This document shows, in pieces, positions 50,101-63,803 of a stretch of 64,000 bases of DNA (position 1 is its first letter; every line of letters begins with the position of its first letter). Below the pieces are notes generated by a model. The model saw only the letters and a program-made list of their open reading frames with translations. It did no database searches and was not told the DNA's origin. Both the position numbers and the translations under genes were made by a program. Origin of the DNA: Cantharellus purpuraceus (taxonomy: Eukaryota > Basidiomycota > Agaricomycetes > Cantharellales > Hydnaceae); NCBI GenBank assembly GCA_025174535.1, contig JALBUN010000048.1, positions 1,364,001-1,428,000 on the forward strand. Direction: 5' to 3'.

Positions 50101-53100
50101 CTGGATCAATCTGTAGCCCAAAAAGGATTACAGTAAAGGGTGGAGCGACTTCTTTGTCGCTTTTGAGGACCGAAACGAGATCATAAAGTCGCCCTTTCCC
50201 GATATAGCTATCGGGACCAAGCGTGAGGCCAGAGGGGAGAGAGACCATATCAAAATCCAGCGAAATCTTGCTGTGTCGCTGGCCAGCATCATTCATTTCC
50301 ACGTCGAAGGCGTCCAGTTCTGTGCCTATATCGTGACGGAACTGATCGTGTATGTTGCGAGTACGTGCTGACCGGTGAGTTTTAGGTTGCGGAGGAGCAC
50401 AGGGTTGAATTGTAGACTCCACAGGTGCTAGGGCTTCGTGAAAAGCATCATCGTCACTATCGATGTTAATGATCTGGCGAGGTCGTCCTGATGTGATCCT
50501 GTGATTGTCTCTCTGAATGATAAACAGTCTCGACTGGACCCGACCACGCTTGCTTTTCTTGTTCTTCTTGCTATCGTGCCTTTCATGCTGGGCCTCTACG
50601 TGATGCTGCTGATTTGCTTGTTTCGACCGAATCACATCATCTGGAGCTTTTTCTTGACGAATTCCTGCCGATGGTCTGCTGCGCCTATCTGCCTTTGGGA
50701 ATGCCAGTTTAGTTTGTCGCCCTCGGCCAGCAACAAGCCTTTTCGCGTCCTTGATTGTAACCTCAATGGTAGGATTACGCGAACCCTTGGTATGCAGCTT
50801 ACATCCTGACCCATTTCGTGGCAACCGTGGTAAAACGCGCCTCGTTCGTTGCAACATTCGGTCTATAAGATCGCCACCGCGTGGTTTATCCTGTTCTATC
50901 CCTGTTCTACGGATTCGTGGAGTTCCGTGAGGAATATCAATTTCCTGCGGCTCTGGCGCAAGCCATATTTGGATGTCTTCGTCGTTAAGACCATCTTCAC
51001 TCTCTTCTAGTGCCCATTCTGCCTCCTCCTCTCCCTCAGCATCGCCCACGACGATAACCTCTCGATCCGACGTATGCGTGTTGTCAAAACTATCGCTCTC
51101 ACTTTCCGAGTCGCCCCTGATCTCGAATCTTTTTAGATCTCTAGAGCTGGGACTCACGATACGTTTTCGACCGCGTCCTGGCTGCAGTGGAGCATCACTG
51201 ATATCACTTCCTCGGTGATTTGTGAGCTCCTTTGCCCTTGGTTTCGTTTTCTCTTCTTGATTGGCCAATAGCTTGTTCCTGAGAGCGGCAGGCATCATCC
51301 GCCGCAATGCCTTGAGTTGCTTCCTCGCCTTTTCCGTTAACCTAACATTCTCAGAACTTTCCGACTCCGTACTCGCTTGGTCACTTTTCACATCATAGGG
51401 TCCTTCAGCGTCGTCCTCTAGAATCTGCATATCTGAACCATGTTCATCTACGGTATACCGTTTTAGCCATCCCTTCTTCGAATTTAGAGTTAGTTCGCCA
51501 TCAGAACTGTCGACAGGAATAGGATTGCTTCGGTAACGTTGCAATGGAAGGTTGCATTCGACCTCCGGAGTCTGAATGACCCAAGAATTAGCCATGCTGT
51601 CGCCAAAATCATCACTGAGACCATGGTTGATGTCCATCTGCGAGGCCAACGTTACGACGGAGGCGGTTTGCTGGGGCTGAGGTGTTTGGGAGCATTCATG
51701 ATAATTTGGTCGGGGCCGGGGTCGAGGCTTGAGATGTGGGTTGGATTGAGGTGTAGTTTGTCGGGTTGAAAATGGAACCTGAAGACGATAGTTAAGATCC
51801 TGTGATATCATTAGAAAATGTGGTGCACCTGTGCGTTCTCAAGCTCAATAGTCATAGGAAATTTGTGCACCCTCGGTCCCCTCTTGCGCTTCGTTCCCCT
51901 TATAACCCCTCTTTCTTTCAACCAAGTACCTACGCTTGCCCTCGTTAACTCCCCATCGTCCTCCGAGGACTCAAGGACGATCCCAAATTCGCGCATCTTA
52001 GTTTCAAGAGCTTCGCGCTCCAATTGCTCCTCCCTCCGTTTCTCTCGTGCCCGCGACTCGTTGTCCTCATCGCCAACCACCTCCTCATCAGCATCCCCCT
52101 GTTCCCAGTCGTTTTCACCCTCCCCTTCATACCGTTCCTTCCTTCCCGCACGTCTTAAATTAAGATCTTTCACAATTGCCTCTGGCATGCCTCGTAACTG
52201 ACGCTTATACTGCCGCTTGTCGTACTCGAATGGATTGAGCTGTTTCGCACTACGATGACGGAGCGAGTAAGTGCGCTGTTGAGGTTCTGTATCGAGTGGA
52301 ATGACTGGGGAACGCGGAGGAGTAGGTGGATTTGAAATTTGATTTGGAGAATTGTGGGAGAATGACAGATACGCGGAAGGGGAGGGCGTGAGCGGAGACA
52401 GAGAATGAAAAATATCACTCTGCGGATCTGTAGACCTCGGCAAGCGTTCAGGACCTGCAAGATCAAGAAACAGGGGCGGTTTCGATTTGGAACGAGATAG
52501 TAATCCAGAATTGCTGGGTGAGACGGTAGTGGTGTTGTTTGGTTGTGGTCCCTCCAGATATGCAACCAAAGGACCTTGTCTAGACGCGACATCGGGAGAA
52601 TGGCTGGGGAAGACACCAAACGACAAAAACGGTGATTCGTAAGGATGATTCCCTGGAGAATCCTTTGAAGGGGTCGGCTCAAGTCTGTCCTGAGAACTAA
52701 TTTGGGGATCAAAGCTAGCATTTCGAGCGCTTTCGTTGGTGCCTGTCCCGGACATGTTTCCAGGTAAAACACCAAGAGGGTCAATGAACTTGCGGGATGC
52801 TTGATATTGAGCAGAAGACCGTGTCGGAGTGACGGGCGAAAGGAGACAAATGGGATCATGAAGAGACCCTGAGTCGCCCTCCAGACTGAGCGCATCGACG
52901 AGTAGATTCCGGTCATTAACTTGGACCATAGGCTGAGAATTTTCCGCCTCGAAGCCTCCAAGATCAGGTGACGAGGACCCTAATGAAGATTCTGGAGGAC
53001 GGCATGTGGTTGGAGGACTAGGATTGAAGGCAGACAAGACGGGCGTAATCGCCGGCGTGGCAGAGTGGACCACTGGTGGCAGTTGAGGCTCTAATAAAAT

Positions 53101-53481
53101 CTTAGAGCAGCTGGGTCTTGGAGAGTGGTCTAGGGTCGCTGTGGCCTGTCGCTTCTTATGAGAAGGTGTGTGAGGCTGCAGAAGAGCCTGAGGGTGATTT
53201 TATATAACTTGTAAATCAGGAGTTTACAACAAAACTCACGAGAGACATCTTAGTACGCGATCCAGGATACTCACTGAGCACCATCTCCAAAGTCTGGCCA
53301 TCTAGGAACTACAAGGACAAGAAGACTTGTTAGTGAATGTGGTGAGTTGAACTATCCAACATACGATTGGCACGCCCCATACTCTATCATGGTACCCTGG
53401 TTTCTGTGCCTCAATAATCTCCTTCTCTTCGATATCTGAAGTGTCTATCACGTCCTCCATCGCGTCCGCGTCATCCTCCAT
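47129..53481 (-). CDS. MMS22: MMS22 / Mus7-type DNA-repair scaffold
   Basis: The very large protein (about 1,900 residues) is inferred from ATG 53,481 (MEDDADAMEDVIDTSD). Small first exons lead to a Ser/Pro-rich exon (53,073-51,829) with TYSLRHRSAKQLNPFEYD, FIVL-free linker and acidic patches. A 50-nt intron (51,828-51,779) joins it to a 1,100-codon exon ending near 48,430. Further exons follow (GWKSVNAF/LEICKCIQSFVVARR; SPNITIQHDFTACLFSIDGL). Features of Mus7/MMS22 proteins include RQLNPFxxD-like motif NPFEYDKRQYKRQL and a long C-terminal helical region. In yeast, Mms22 with Rtt101 cullin ligase supports replication of damaged DNA. The last exon is uncertain: reading through to 47,129 needs a splice I could not place in frame; the end may be near 47,225. 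Confidence 0.8.
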
Positions 53482-53613
53482 GATGGTTGCGGTGACCTGA
53501 CGCGTGACAATCACGCGTCTTGCTGTGGAGGTTGAAAGTCAGCTCGGCTACACCCATAGCAATACTCCTTCCACAGGGCGTCTATTCTTCTCTTGGGACT
53601 AATTACTTAAAGC

Positions 53614-54794
53614 ATGCCACCTCAGGCTGGAGTTTTCGCTCTGCCTTACGGAGCATCAAGGAGTGCGGACATCCATAATGGCGTCCCAGAGGTCAACATG
53701 TCATACAATCCTGCACGATCTCCCCTTCTTTCCGGTATGAAGTACGCTCTCTCTTGTGTCTTGCACGCTTGTGACAATATTGAACAGCATTGGATGAGCC
53801 TATGAAGACCTTCAAGGACAAGAAACGAAGAGAAATCGCTGGCAAACTCGGAAAAGATTTGACAGATCACCGTAGAGACGAGTAAGACATCCTGTTCTAA
53901 TCAGCGTGCGTACTTACACTTCATATCCGCAGCGCACTGTCGCGTTATTCGGAAGCTCTAGCAGCACATCAGCAAGCATCACATCAACTATCAACCGTCC
54001 CCCACATGCATCCTCAGTATACCCTTGCTTTATACCCCACAAGTCTTGAGCGCGCCGCATCACTACACCAACTGGCACTTGATGAGGAGTACGCCCTTGA
54101 ATGTGCACACCTTGCATGGGAGGAGGAACGTGCACGCGTGGAAGAGGAGTGGCGGAAGGGCAGGGAGCGTATCCGTGATCGTATGCTTGAAGGCATTGAA
54201 GATCGACGAAAGCGCGCTAGAGAAGACAAGGATGGTGAAGGCACTGTGGCAGGTCAGGAAGATGCATCCTCCACTGATTTCTTGGGACCTAATTGCGATT
54301 CTACTTATTCTGTAGATGCGAGCCTCGATGCACAGTCCCGACCCCATGTCACGCGCAAACTCCGTAACAAGATTGCACCATCCCACTCCGCCAATGGAGG
54401 ACGCTCCCCTTCCCCATTTTCCGCACCAAACCTCACACTTCCTACACAATCAAGTTCAACAACGCCTCTTGCAAACCCTTATTCCCTTGCGCTCGACACT
54501 CTCCCCTCTCCCTTCCCTCTTGCCTTGCCCCTTAAAGAGCCACCTCCACGACGCGGCGGGAAACAAGCGGCCCCTGTGCAGCAGACCCAATCAAATGGTC
54601 TTGGGAACGGCAGAGCTGGTAACGGTGACAGCGCACTTTTGCCAGCTGTAGGAACTGGTGCAGCTATGGGGCTTGGAAAGAGCCTAGCAGGATTGACCGG
54701 CGCACGAGAGATAGATATTGAAGGTGACTTGACTGAGTTGAGGAGAGGTGCTAGGCGGAAAAGAGCTGTTGTCGCCAGTCTAGGGAGATCATAG
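53614..54794 (+). CDS. Sds3-like subunit of Rpd3L histone deacetylase complex
   Basis: Start MPPQAGVFALPYGAS at 53,614. Introns are inferred near 53,735-53,787 and 53,883-53,932, giving ALDEPMKTFKDKKRREIAGK, then LSRYSEALAAHQQ. The long exon begins in the Sds3/BRMS1-type helix: LERAASLHQLALDEEYALEC, HLAWEEERARVEEEWRKG and RERIRDRMLEGIEDRRKRA. It continues into a Ser/Pro linker and a C-terminal motif EIDIEGDLTELRRGARRK, as in fungal Sds3-like proteins. It should dimerise through the coiled coil and bridge Sin3 and Rpd3. It is divergent from MMS22 with 132 bp between starts. Confidence 0.82.
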
Positions 54795-54870
54795 TCTTGT
54801 TTCTATCATAGCTGTTGATACCATGTATTTTTACTTTGGTCACGTGATGATACGCATCGCGGCTTCAAGA

Positions 54871-56726
54871 TCATACAGTGTCTTCTTCATCGTCCGAAAA
54901 CTTAAACTCTTCAACACCCTTTCCGGATTCAAAGGTATGCTCGTACATGTCGTTTGCTCCTGCATCTTCCTTATCTTCCAGGAAGTCTAAACATCCATGC
55001 CCACAACCGCGCCATAACACTGAATGCCAACAAATGAGCTTCGCACACATCTCGTGCCTGACAACTCACGTGGAACCCATGCACCAGGGTTTTCTGCAAC
55101 ATGTACCCCTCCCACCATGCCAACCCACTCCATCCGCTCCTCCACTGGTACCGCAAATACAGGCCCATTGTAATCAAATGTAATTGGACGGGCTGTTTGC
55201 ACAAATCGCACACTCTTTGTGACACCGATCTCACTTTCAGCCTGGGGACGATGTCGCGGACACGGACAAACGTTCCTACTCATATCTAGCTCGGCATTCA
55301 TACATGCACCCTCCTCGCTTACACGGGCACGTCCGTGCCCAGTAGATGCGCGAACTACATGCTTCATATGCAGTGGGAGGTGCAGCGCGTCTATCTCTGC
55401 AAGTGTCATCGCCGCTTCCAGGCATGTTTCTGATCGTGTTGTTGGAGGTGTGTGTGACGCCGGGATCGCAGGAGAGAGCAGACGGCGCAATGCGAGCTCT
55501 GAAAGTGTTGGTACAGATGGGCCATGCTTGAGTGGACCCAGGGTCCGAGCAGCTGTGTCAGAGTTCATTCCGTGCGTTTGTTGGACTTCTGGAGGTAGAG
55601 GTGGGGTGATGAAAGGGTTTGGGTAGAGGTGCAATGAGGCAAGATGTAACTCCTGTATCTCTGCAGGTAGATAACACAGGCGGTTGTTCGCAACATTGAG
55701 CTCCCGGAGGCGAGTCAGCTTGCAGATCGCAGGCGGGAGTGACGTCAGCTTGTTCTGACCTGGGGCATAATATTTGGGTTAGCGTTATAAAATAAGACTT
55801 AAACCTAATGGAAAATGTACGTAGGCTAAGAACGACAAGACAATCGAGTGCGAAGAGTTCGCGAGGCAGCATGCGTATTGCGTTTCGCATTAGAAAAAGT
55901 TGCACCTCACAGCGATTACGATCTGTGAGTGTTTGCGGAAGATTATCGCGCTGATTTCCAGCAGCCCTAAATGTGAGGCCATTCATAGTACGAGAAGGTA
56001 AGAAGGGGCGGACGCGCGACGAGGGAAGTAGGGCAGGGGTTGTCGTGCTCCGCACAAATGCACGTGGGGAGGTGGTAGAAATGGGTGTGGAGGTGGTGCG
56101 CCGCTCGTTACGGGCTAGAACAACAAGCGCCTTTAAATCGATAATTGAGGACGGAATATATGTTAGGCCGGCATTGCTTGTATGGTGTCTAATGAGCAAC
56201 GATGGAGAATTTCGAGCATGTATGCACACCTCAAGTCGAGTGTTGTCTCTGCCTTGTCGATCGCAGATGATATCGCAGTGTCCCACCTCTTCTGCTCATC
56301 GTCAGTTAAAGATGGTGAGCGCCGTATGCTGGGCGGTGCTACTTCTGCTTTTACGTCAGAAATACGTGTCTGCTCGCGGCACAGAAGAAAATGTTTCTTG
56401 GGGTGTGGAGGGGTTGTGGGAGGAGTGAACGGCTTCTTCTCATAAGAAGGTGGCGCTCGGTTTGCTTTTGTTGACGCGGCAAAGGGGTGTGAGGGGGTCG
56501 AGACAGCATCCTGAGAGGTGTTAAATTGGTGTTTTCTTGAATTAGCAGACTCTCCGCAATCACTATCACGTCGAATGGAAATGGTATGTGACGTCGAAGG
56601 CGTGTGGGGGGGCGAAGGGCTTAAAGTGTGAGACATGGTAGAAGGAGACAAGAAACGAGAACGGTCACGTGATGTGAACTCAACCTGCCGTAATTCCGTC
56701 GGCTTACTCATCCAGGGTACTGCCAT
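54871..56726 (-). CDS. Leucine-rich-repeat protein
   Basis: Start MAVPWMSKPTELRQV (ATG 56,726), stop at 54,871. A disordered N-terminus (Ser/Pro/Lys) is followed by LRR units: GLTYIPSSIIDLKALVVL, MLPRELFALDCLVVLSL, then after an intron NKLTSLPPAICKLTRLREL and NNRLCYLPAEIQELHLASL. The long C-terminal part has SELALRRLLSPAIP and KSVRFVQTARPITFDYNGP, then FLEDKEDAGANDMYEHTF, and ends acidic FSDDEEDTV. The LRRs are the small plant/fungal type with LPxxI. A conserved fungal protein by its look; no catalytic domain and no assigned function known to me. Stop is 77 bp from the stop of the convergent Sds3-like gene. Confidence 0.8.
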
Positions 56727-56857
56727 GTTAGGTCACGTGCCCTAGCCGACTGTGGGACAGGAACGGCGGTCACTAACTACGGCGCGCTGCCTGTGGATAT
56801 CCATTCGTTTGCGCGCTCTTCCCTTCTCTTCCATTCACGCTGCGAGCGCGCCAGATT

Positions 56858-59800
56858 ATGGCGACCATCAGCACTCAGTTCCGCAATTTCAAAGAACCCA
56901 CAAAGGACCAGTTGTTGCGCAACTTCTTCTCTCTGCCACCCCTACCTACTCTAGACTCTTCAGGCTCTGAGAAAGATGGATCACTTCCCATCGATAGAGT
57001 AGAAATAAATGCAGTGTGTACATTCCGATTTTTCGCCGGACTATTTGTACTCAGCGTCGCGGTGGTATAGGTACTCAGCCTTGCAGATGGTCAAGAGGAC
57101 TCATATGCAAGCTATTTATTCCAAATTTGTCTCTTTGTACGACTGATGTGTATTCTATGCAGGCCGGCAAGTTGTACTTACTCCCTCCTTACTTGGCTTT
57201 TACTTCTCACGACCGAAAGTCGGTGCGATTCACCGTCCCTCTCTGCGTGATCAGGCGCGTGGAGAGGCTCAATTCACGCACTGGGGTGTTTGCACTGAGC
57301 CTATTAGTATGGCACGGAATGAAAGTCGTGCGTTCTACCCTCCTTGGTTTTTGCTTAAGCTGACACTAAGCAGATCGTACAATTAATGGGCCTCAGACCA
57401 ACAGCGGATCTATTCTGCGCGTATTTGCGTGATGCTCTTAAAAAAGAACTTCAGCGTGGTCAGATGAAGGCGATGAAGTTATTCGTGCGGAGTTGTTATT
57501 CAGAATACCTGATCCCGGCGTCGTCTCACGTTGCTGACAATGAACGAGAAGATGGTAGTCTCATTCCTGATGGTGAGGATGGTACTTTGACCACGGGGGA
57601 GAAAAGCTTCTTGGGAGGGTTAGGTCTCAAGTTCAAGTTTCCGGGAGATGCTAAGAAGTGGGTGCCATATTACTTATGTGATGTCATTCATGTAGGAGTT
57701 TCGCTCTCTTCTCTAGGCTCCGAGAAGCTTCGAAGACGAAACTTTGGACAAGCTATCTTCGGTGTTTGTGCACCTTCTGCTCAAATCGTGTTTATGTTGA
57801 CAGCTTGCACTTTCAGTGCACGGTCGTAATCTCACCCTACTACGGTATCCTCAGTGTACACGATTGGTTCAAGTGGGCCTACCTAACCGCCTGCGTGGTG
57901 AAATATGGGAAACCTTGTCGGGTTCATTGTACCTTCGCTTCGCCAACCCCAGTGTTTATGAGCAAGTCCTGAAGAACAATGCCGGTCGAACGAGCACGAG
58001 CACGGAAGAAATTGAAAAGGATCTCAATCGGAGTCTTCCAGAGTATGCGGCGTACCAATCAGAAGAGGGCATTTCGACATTGAGACGAGTGCTTACAGCG
58101 TACTCGTTCAAAAATCCCGAGCTTGGCTATTGTCAGGTGATGCATTCTGGGTCAATTATACAGGACTACGTTTAACATACTCTCTAGGCTATGAATATTT
58201 TGACTGCCGCTCTCCTCATGTAAATCTGATTTTCCTGCATGTTATCACTGAACTCATCCTCCATGTAGCTATATGTCCGAAGAACAAGCCTTCTGGCTGC
58301 TTGAGGTCATCTGTGATCGTCTCCTGCCTGGATACTATAGGTGTGCATTAACTTCGTAGTCTCTCCCAAGTCACGTTGAAATTTCAATCCTAGTCCGTCG
58401 ATGCATGGCACTCTGCTTGACCAGCGTGTTTTTGAGTCTTTAGTACAGAAATGCATCCCCATCATACACGACCACTTTCAAGATGTGGATGTTCAGCTCA
58501 GTGTGGCATCGCTGCCATGGTTTTTAAGTTTGTATATCAATAGCATGCCCTTGATCTTTGCATTCCGCATCGTGGACTGCTTTTTTTGCATGGGTCCTAA
58601 GGTGTTGTTTCAAGTCGGGTATGTAGTCATCTCGCTTGATCACATGCTTTAATTGATACACCCTCCTCCAGACTTGGTAACTACATCCGTGATGTTTCGG
58701 ACATGCCGCTGAAAATTGCATCCTTCAGCCATCCTCAAAATCAACGGAGAAGCATTGCTCCAGATCCAAGATGATGGTGGTTTCATTAAGTAAGAGACAT
58801 TAACATTAAAAGTGTTACCATATCTCCGGACTTATAAAGCTAACATTGCCATTGTTAGTCTGATGAGAGATTATTTCTCTTCCCTTGGCGAGTCAGCACA
58901 TCCAAACTCCTCGGATCCGAGGACGCGTGCCATCACACGCTTTCAAGAGTTACTCCTTGTCGCATTTCGCGAGTTTTCCGTCATTACCGAGGAGACCATT
59001 CTCTCTGAACGCCGGCGGTTCCGTTCCGAAATTATCCATGGTATAGAATCGTTTTCAAAGCGATCGGCCGTTCGCAATCTCAAAACCCTAGGTCGGTTTG
59101 ACAAGGAGCAGGCCGGCAAAATTTATGACGCATTGTATAATGCTATCTACATTGAGCCGCCACCTGCTACGGCCCTCCCTCCCATTACCTCAGGGGATGA
59201 ACCTGTTGAAAGGCACGAAACCCGGATTGGTTTGAAGACTTTTCGTGTGTACTTAAGTGAAATAGCTACGTGGGCCAGAGACGAAACAATTGTCTCGAAT
59301 GGGTTTCAGGTCTGACATCTCGCCTTGTGTGAACCATTCGATTTTTTGATCTGGTTGTTGTACAGGAACGAGTAGACCGTGATGTCGCAGAACACGAACT
59401 TATTGATCGTCTCTTTTATTTCTGGGATCACTCACATCGAGGCGCATTATCGTTCCAAGTACGCTTTTGTCTTTCTACTATTATGCTAATGTCTACTTAC
59501 TCGTTTTCTTGATTATAGGATATTGTCACTGGTCTTGATGTCATCATATTCAGCGATCTTATGGAAGCAATAGAATGGTTCTTTAGCTTGCATGACAAAG
59601 ACAAGGATGGCTTGTTAACAAAAGACGAAGTCTTACAACTTTCGGAATCCCTACTGGTAAGCCAGACACGTCATATCTCGTAATAAACTGACGACAATCC
59701 CTGCTAGTTTATTTTCCGGTATGAGATTGGCGATGCGTACCTCGGCGCAGTTAGTCGTTTCATGACAAATGCCTTCGAGTATGGAGACGAAATGCTCCAC

Positions 59801-60667
59801 CAATCGACGAGCATGACGGAGAAGCCTCAGGATGCTTCTCAGATCGGAACCAACCAGCCTTATCTCAACCTTGCCACGTCAGTCCTTGTCTTTTTCGGTT
59901 TTCCTATTGGCATGCATTCAAGTCTTTCAGATTTCGCATGGTTGTGCTGGCCGATGAGCTTCTAGAGTCGTTTTTCGAGACAGATCTAGCATCCTCATTC
60001 CAATTCGACCCTCTCCCTGATTCTCAGACGCAGCAAGGGAAAGGTGGCTTCCTCGGTGGCTTGTTTTCTACATTTGTAACGGACAACAACAAAAAGATGT
60101 TCAACAAATTCTCTGATGAAGTTGGTAAGACTATTGGAAGACACCAGGTCTGGCGCCTGCTTCCATACCGTTGGTGCTTGCCTCATGTTTGTTCCACCCA
60201 GGTTATTCATCGACCATCTATTGGCAAAGCTAAGGCTCTTCAGGAACCAAAGGCATGGGAGTCACTGTTATCGTCGTCTAGCAAGGGTGCGCCTCGGTCG
60301 ACCTCGACGCCATCGCTGCGGACATCGTCCTCAGTGACGTCGCTTACGACCGAGACATCTGAGCTGAGCATGTTGTCCGCCAAAGTACCCCATATGCTAC
60401 AGGCAGTCACTGCAGCAACACAAGAGAGACAGGCTTTTGCCATCGACGAAGCAAAGGATGACGAAGAGGTTGATGGTGACGATGCCGGCGCTGATGATGA
60501 TGCAGGTGTCATGGACGAGGTAATCTGCATTTCTGAGTTATGCTTAGTTTATTCTCACCACGTACTCCTCTCAGGTGGATGCGTTCCTCCAGGCCCATGA
60601 TTCTGGCCTCACAGAGGCTGATAAAGAAGTGGCCAAGGAACTTCTAACCGCATCGCCAATGAAATAA
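56858..60667 (+). CDS. GRAM-TBC-EF-hand Rab GTPase-activating protein (GYP2/TBC1D9-like)
   Basis: Start MATISTQFRNFKEPTKDQLL (56,858), stop TAA 60,665. Many introns. The N-terminal GRAM/PH-like part reads AGKLYLLPPYLAFTSHD then VRFTVPLCVIRRVERLN. The TBC domain reads VGLPNRLRGEIWETLSGS, with arginine finger IEKDLNR and glutamine finger GYCQAMN spanning the intron near 58,135, then EEQAFWLLEVICDRLLPGYY and WFLSLYINSMP. A canonical EF-hand DKDKDGLLTKDE (near 59,600) follows, then a Ser/Thr-rich acidic tail with a final short exon (VDAFLQAHDSGL). It stimulates GTP hydrolysis by Rab proteins in membrane traffic; the EF-hand suggests Ca2+ response, as in the GYP2/MDR1 and TBC1D8/9 group. About 1,000 residues. 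Confidence 0.9.
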
Positions 60668-61466
60668 CGCTAACAAACTTCAGGAGCTGTCGCTTGCAGT
60701 ACTCGATGCATCTGGACATCTAACCAGTTATTATATGCCCACGTTCTCCATGCCCACTACTGCATTGTACCAATAGACTCATAATTTACTGGCCTTCATT
60801 ACCGGTCACCTACTGCGCTTGGTGCCAAACATTAGGTAATCACTCGATCACTGATGGCCGATGATCGAGAACGTGTCTCGCTTAGATTGAAATAGTCACC
60901 GCGCCTGACGCCGTCGCTCGTGGCGATGAAACACAGAAACTGCGAAGCTGTAAGCCGCAAGTCTTGGTTGGATTCACCGTGGCCTCGTGCCGCATCAATT
61001 AAGTGCTGTAATTTGACGTTTAAATGGCTTCTTGATTGTGTGGAACGTGGCAAGACCCGGCCCTCCCGTTGACTTGCCAGTTGCTGCGATTCCAGCATAC
61101 ATCCACGTTGTCTGAATCTCAATTTTAATCGACCGGGAAGTCCGAAGTCGACAGCTTGCTTCCAAGCCAGCATTTATATCCACACCTTCTCAATCATACT
61201 CGGGATTCAAATGGACCGGCACGTCCGAATTCGACCTGTCCAATCACGCATACATATGATTTCTTATCTTAGACATAGGCAACGCCACAACCAGGCGTTC
61301 GCCTGCAAAGATCGATCGACACAAGGTCAGACAAACACGAGACTGATATAAATTCAGTATAAATGCTTTGCACGATCTCATTAATTATGTCATACCCTAG
61401 TCCGTGGGGTCCTCTTAACCCAGTAGGTACACGTTTAAGCATAATACTTCTCCGATAAATTACGAT
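60668..61466. other. Convergent intergenic region
   Basis: About 800 bp between the TBC and P450 stops. No recognised gene. A 113-codon minus-strand frame at 60,832-61,173 has no family resemblance and no start context, so it is not called. Confidence 0.45.
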
Positions 61467-63803
61467 TTACACGCTCTCCGGCCGACGAGTGAATGTCAAT
61501 CTTAAATCTGCAGGAGTCAACGATGCACCCATTAAAAACTTCAGCAGGGTGCTCCGTTGCTCGTCAAATGGCAACCCCGTTAGGTGGGGAGGTGGAGAGA
61601 CCTGGTAGTAACGGATGATGTGGGCTAGGATGCAGATGCTCTGTGCTTGGCCGGCGCGCTGGCCGATACATGAACGCCCGCCTACGGAAAATGCGAGAAA
61701 GGCTTCCCGGGGCCATCGATAGTAAGGAGTATCGATAAAGCGTTCTGGACGGAAGTCCTCTGCATCTTCTCCCCAGTATGCACCTATATAGGTATGTAAA
61801 CTCGCAGGAAACAAATGGTCTAACGCAGCGTTGCAGATCTTACGATTGAAATGTGTTGCCATAATATCCAAGACCTTGGATCGATGAGCTGGTGAAACAC
61901 GCAAGGCACGTTTTGGAATGTGGCTCACCACTAAACTGTCCTTTGGAACAACAATCGATGCCTCCTTGCTTCCAGGGCCTGAACCAAATCGTGCTCTCGA
62001 GTGCAGAACTGTCTCCTTTAGTGCCACCTTGGGTAGACGAGGGGCCATAGGGAAATGCCGCAGGCTCTCGCGAAACACCGCCAGTGTGTATTCCTTTTCG
62101 AATGATTAGTTCAAAGAGTGTAGAAGGTCACAAGACACCGCTTACGAGTTGAGAGAAATCTTCGAACGACTGGAGAAAAGCGATCAGTATGATGCTGTGC
62201 ATCTGGAGTCAGTGAGTGACATACATCCTCTGCTAAGACAACGTGTTGTTCCTCAGGCCACACCCTCCGGACTTCTTCGTATACTTTTGCCTGAACATCA
62301 GGGAACAGTGCTAGATGACCCAGAAGGAATGCGAGGGTGTGCGCTGTCGTCTCTATTGGATAGAAGGGGTTTAGTTATTGACTTTGGTCAGGAAGGTGGT
62401 GTACGAACCGTGGCCAGCGACGAGGAATATCTGCGAGACCATAGAACCAGTTACAACATGGACTTCATAACGACCCAGGCGAACACGAATACTTACAAAC
62501 ATATTGGACAGAAGCTCGTCATCACTCAAGCGTTTCGCCGGATCGGTCTCCACAGCGTTAGCCTCCACTAGCCTTCTGAGGAGATCGTCATGGAGGCGTC
62601 CATCGTCCTTTTCCGCGGAGGCTTTGGCCTCACTCAGGGACCGTCGTGATTCGGCAATCAAGCTGCGCAAATGATTCCCCAGTTCCTGATATGCCAATTG
62701 CATGCGCGAAAGGAACCGTTGCAAGGGTGGGATGGGAAGCTTGTAAGCCCATGCTGGTGTAGCCCAACGAATAATGATCTGTTCACACGCTGTGCGAAGG
62801 GCCTCTCCAAATTGCAGCTGATAGCCAGGGGGAAGAATTGCGGTATCTTCTTTGCCATAGACAATGCGTTGACCAAATGTCGATGCCGAAGTACTGGCCT
62901 GTGGGATGTGATCAGAGGCTGCACGGAATGGACAAGTAGGTGCCACACTAACCAGGGTGACCTAAAAGGTATGGATGAACGTCTGAGGGCTCATCGGGCA
63001 CTCGGGGACTTACCTTTTTCATCAATACAGTGACATCCACAGGTCCAAGGGCGGACAACAATCCAAGTTGGCCCAATACTTGCTTGGAGGATTTACATGT
63101 CTCTTTCCACACCAACACAACGTTTCCCTGACATGAAATGAGCCACCGAAAGTGTTATATATTTGGGTGGACTTGCCTCATTAAAAGCTGCGCGCGCAAC
63201 ATCCCTCTGTCTTTTCCAGTCAGGTCCGTCGGAGCCTATATTCTCGTTACATTGCATACACAATTCAGGGGAAATGAACAGACCTATTATATTAATTCCA
63301 TATACATGTAGAACAGCGTATGTTTGCGGGTCTTTTTGAAATGTCCCTGACTTGTCGTTCATTACCGCTTTGATTACTTCTGGGTCAGCGACAAAGACCA
63401 TAGTACGTGGGGTAACAATGGACACAGCAGGCAGGAGGAAGCTACCAGCTTTGACATATGGCTCGAATTTTGAGTTCACTGAACCGATCTTGCCGCGCTG
63501 CGGATTTGGCCATAGGAAACCCAAGTGATGCGAGGGATCAACGGCAATGAGGGAGCAACCGGGTCTACGGATGGGAAATGAACAGTCAGAAAAGAGTGCA
63601 ATGAGGGTCGCCACTGGCAGTGCGCAGACCGTGAACAGTTGGCGGACAAGCCAAGAGAGTGGTCGGACCGGTACAAGGGAAGAGGGGTATATAACAACAT
63701 ACCCTGCGCTTCGAAATGTCCTAAAGCGGATCCATACGGCATAGAGTAGCAATCCAAGGACAGATGAGCAACAGAATGTAGTCAGTACGACTGAAGAAGG
63801 CAT
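61467..63803 (-). CDS. Cytochrome P450 monooxygenase
   Basis: Start MPSSVVLTTFCCSSVLGLLL (ATG 63,803; an upstream in-frame ATG lies at 63,866). It opens with a transmembrane anchor, then a second hydrophobic segment. Joined exons give TFQKDPQTYAVLHVYG, GSDGPDWKRQRDVARAAFNE, and the I-helix oxygen-binding motif AGHETTAHTL (split by an intron at about 62,371-62,425). The K-helix ExxR is ESLRHFPMAPR; then DAEDFRPERFIDTP and the haem motif FSVGGRSCIGQR (Cys ligand). About 570 residues, ending at 61,467. ER-anchored class II enzyme needing P450 reductase. The CYP family cannot be assigned by eye, and no neighbouring biosynthetic gene suggests a substrate. Confidence 0.9.

Noticed and set aside
60832..61173. 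Minus-strand 113-codon ORF between TBC and P450 genes
   Set aside because: No recognisable domain and lies in a convergent 3' region.
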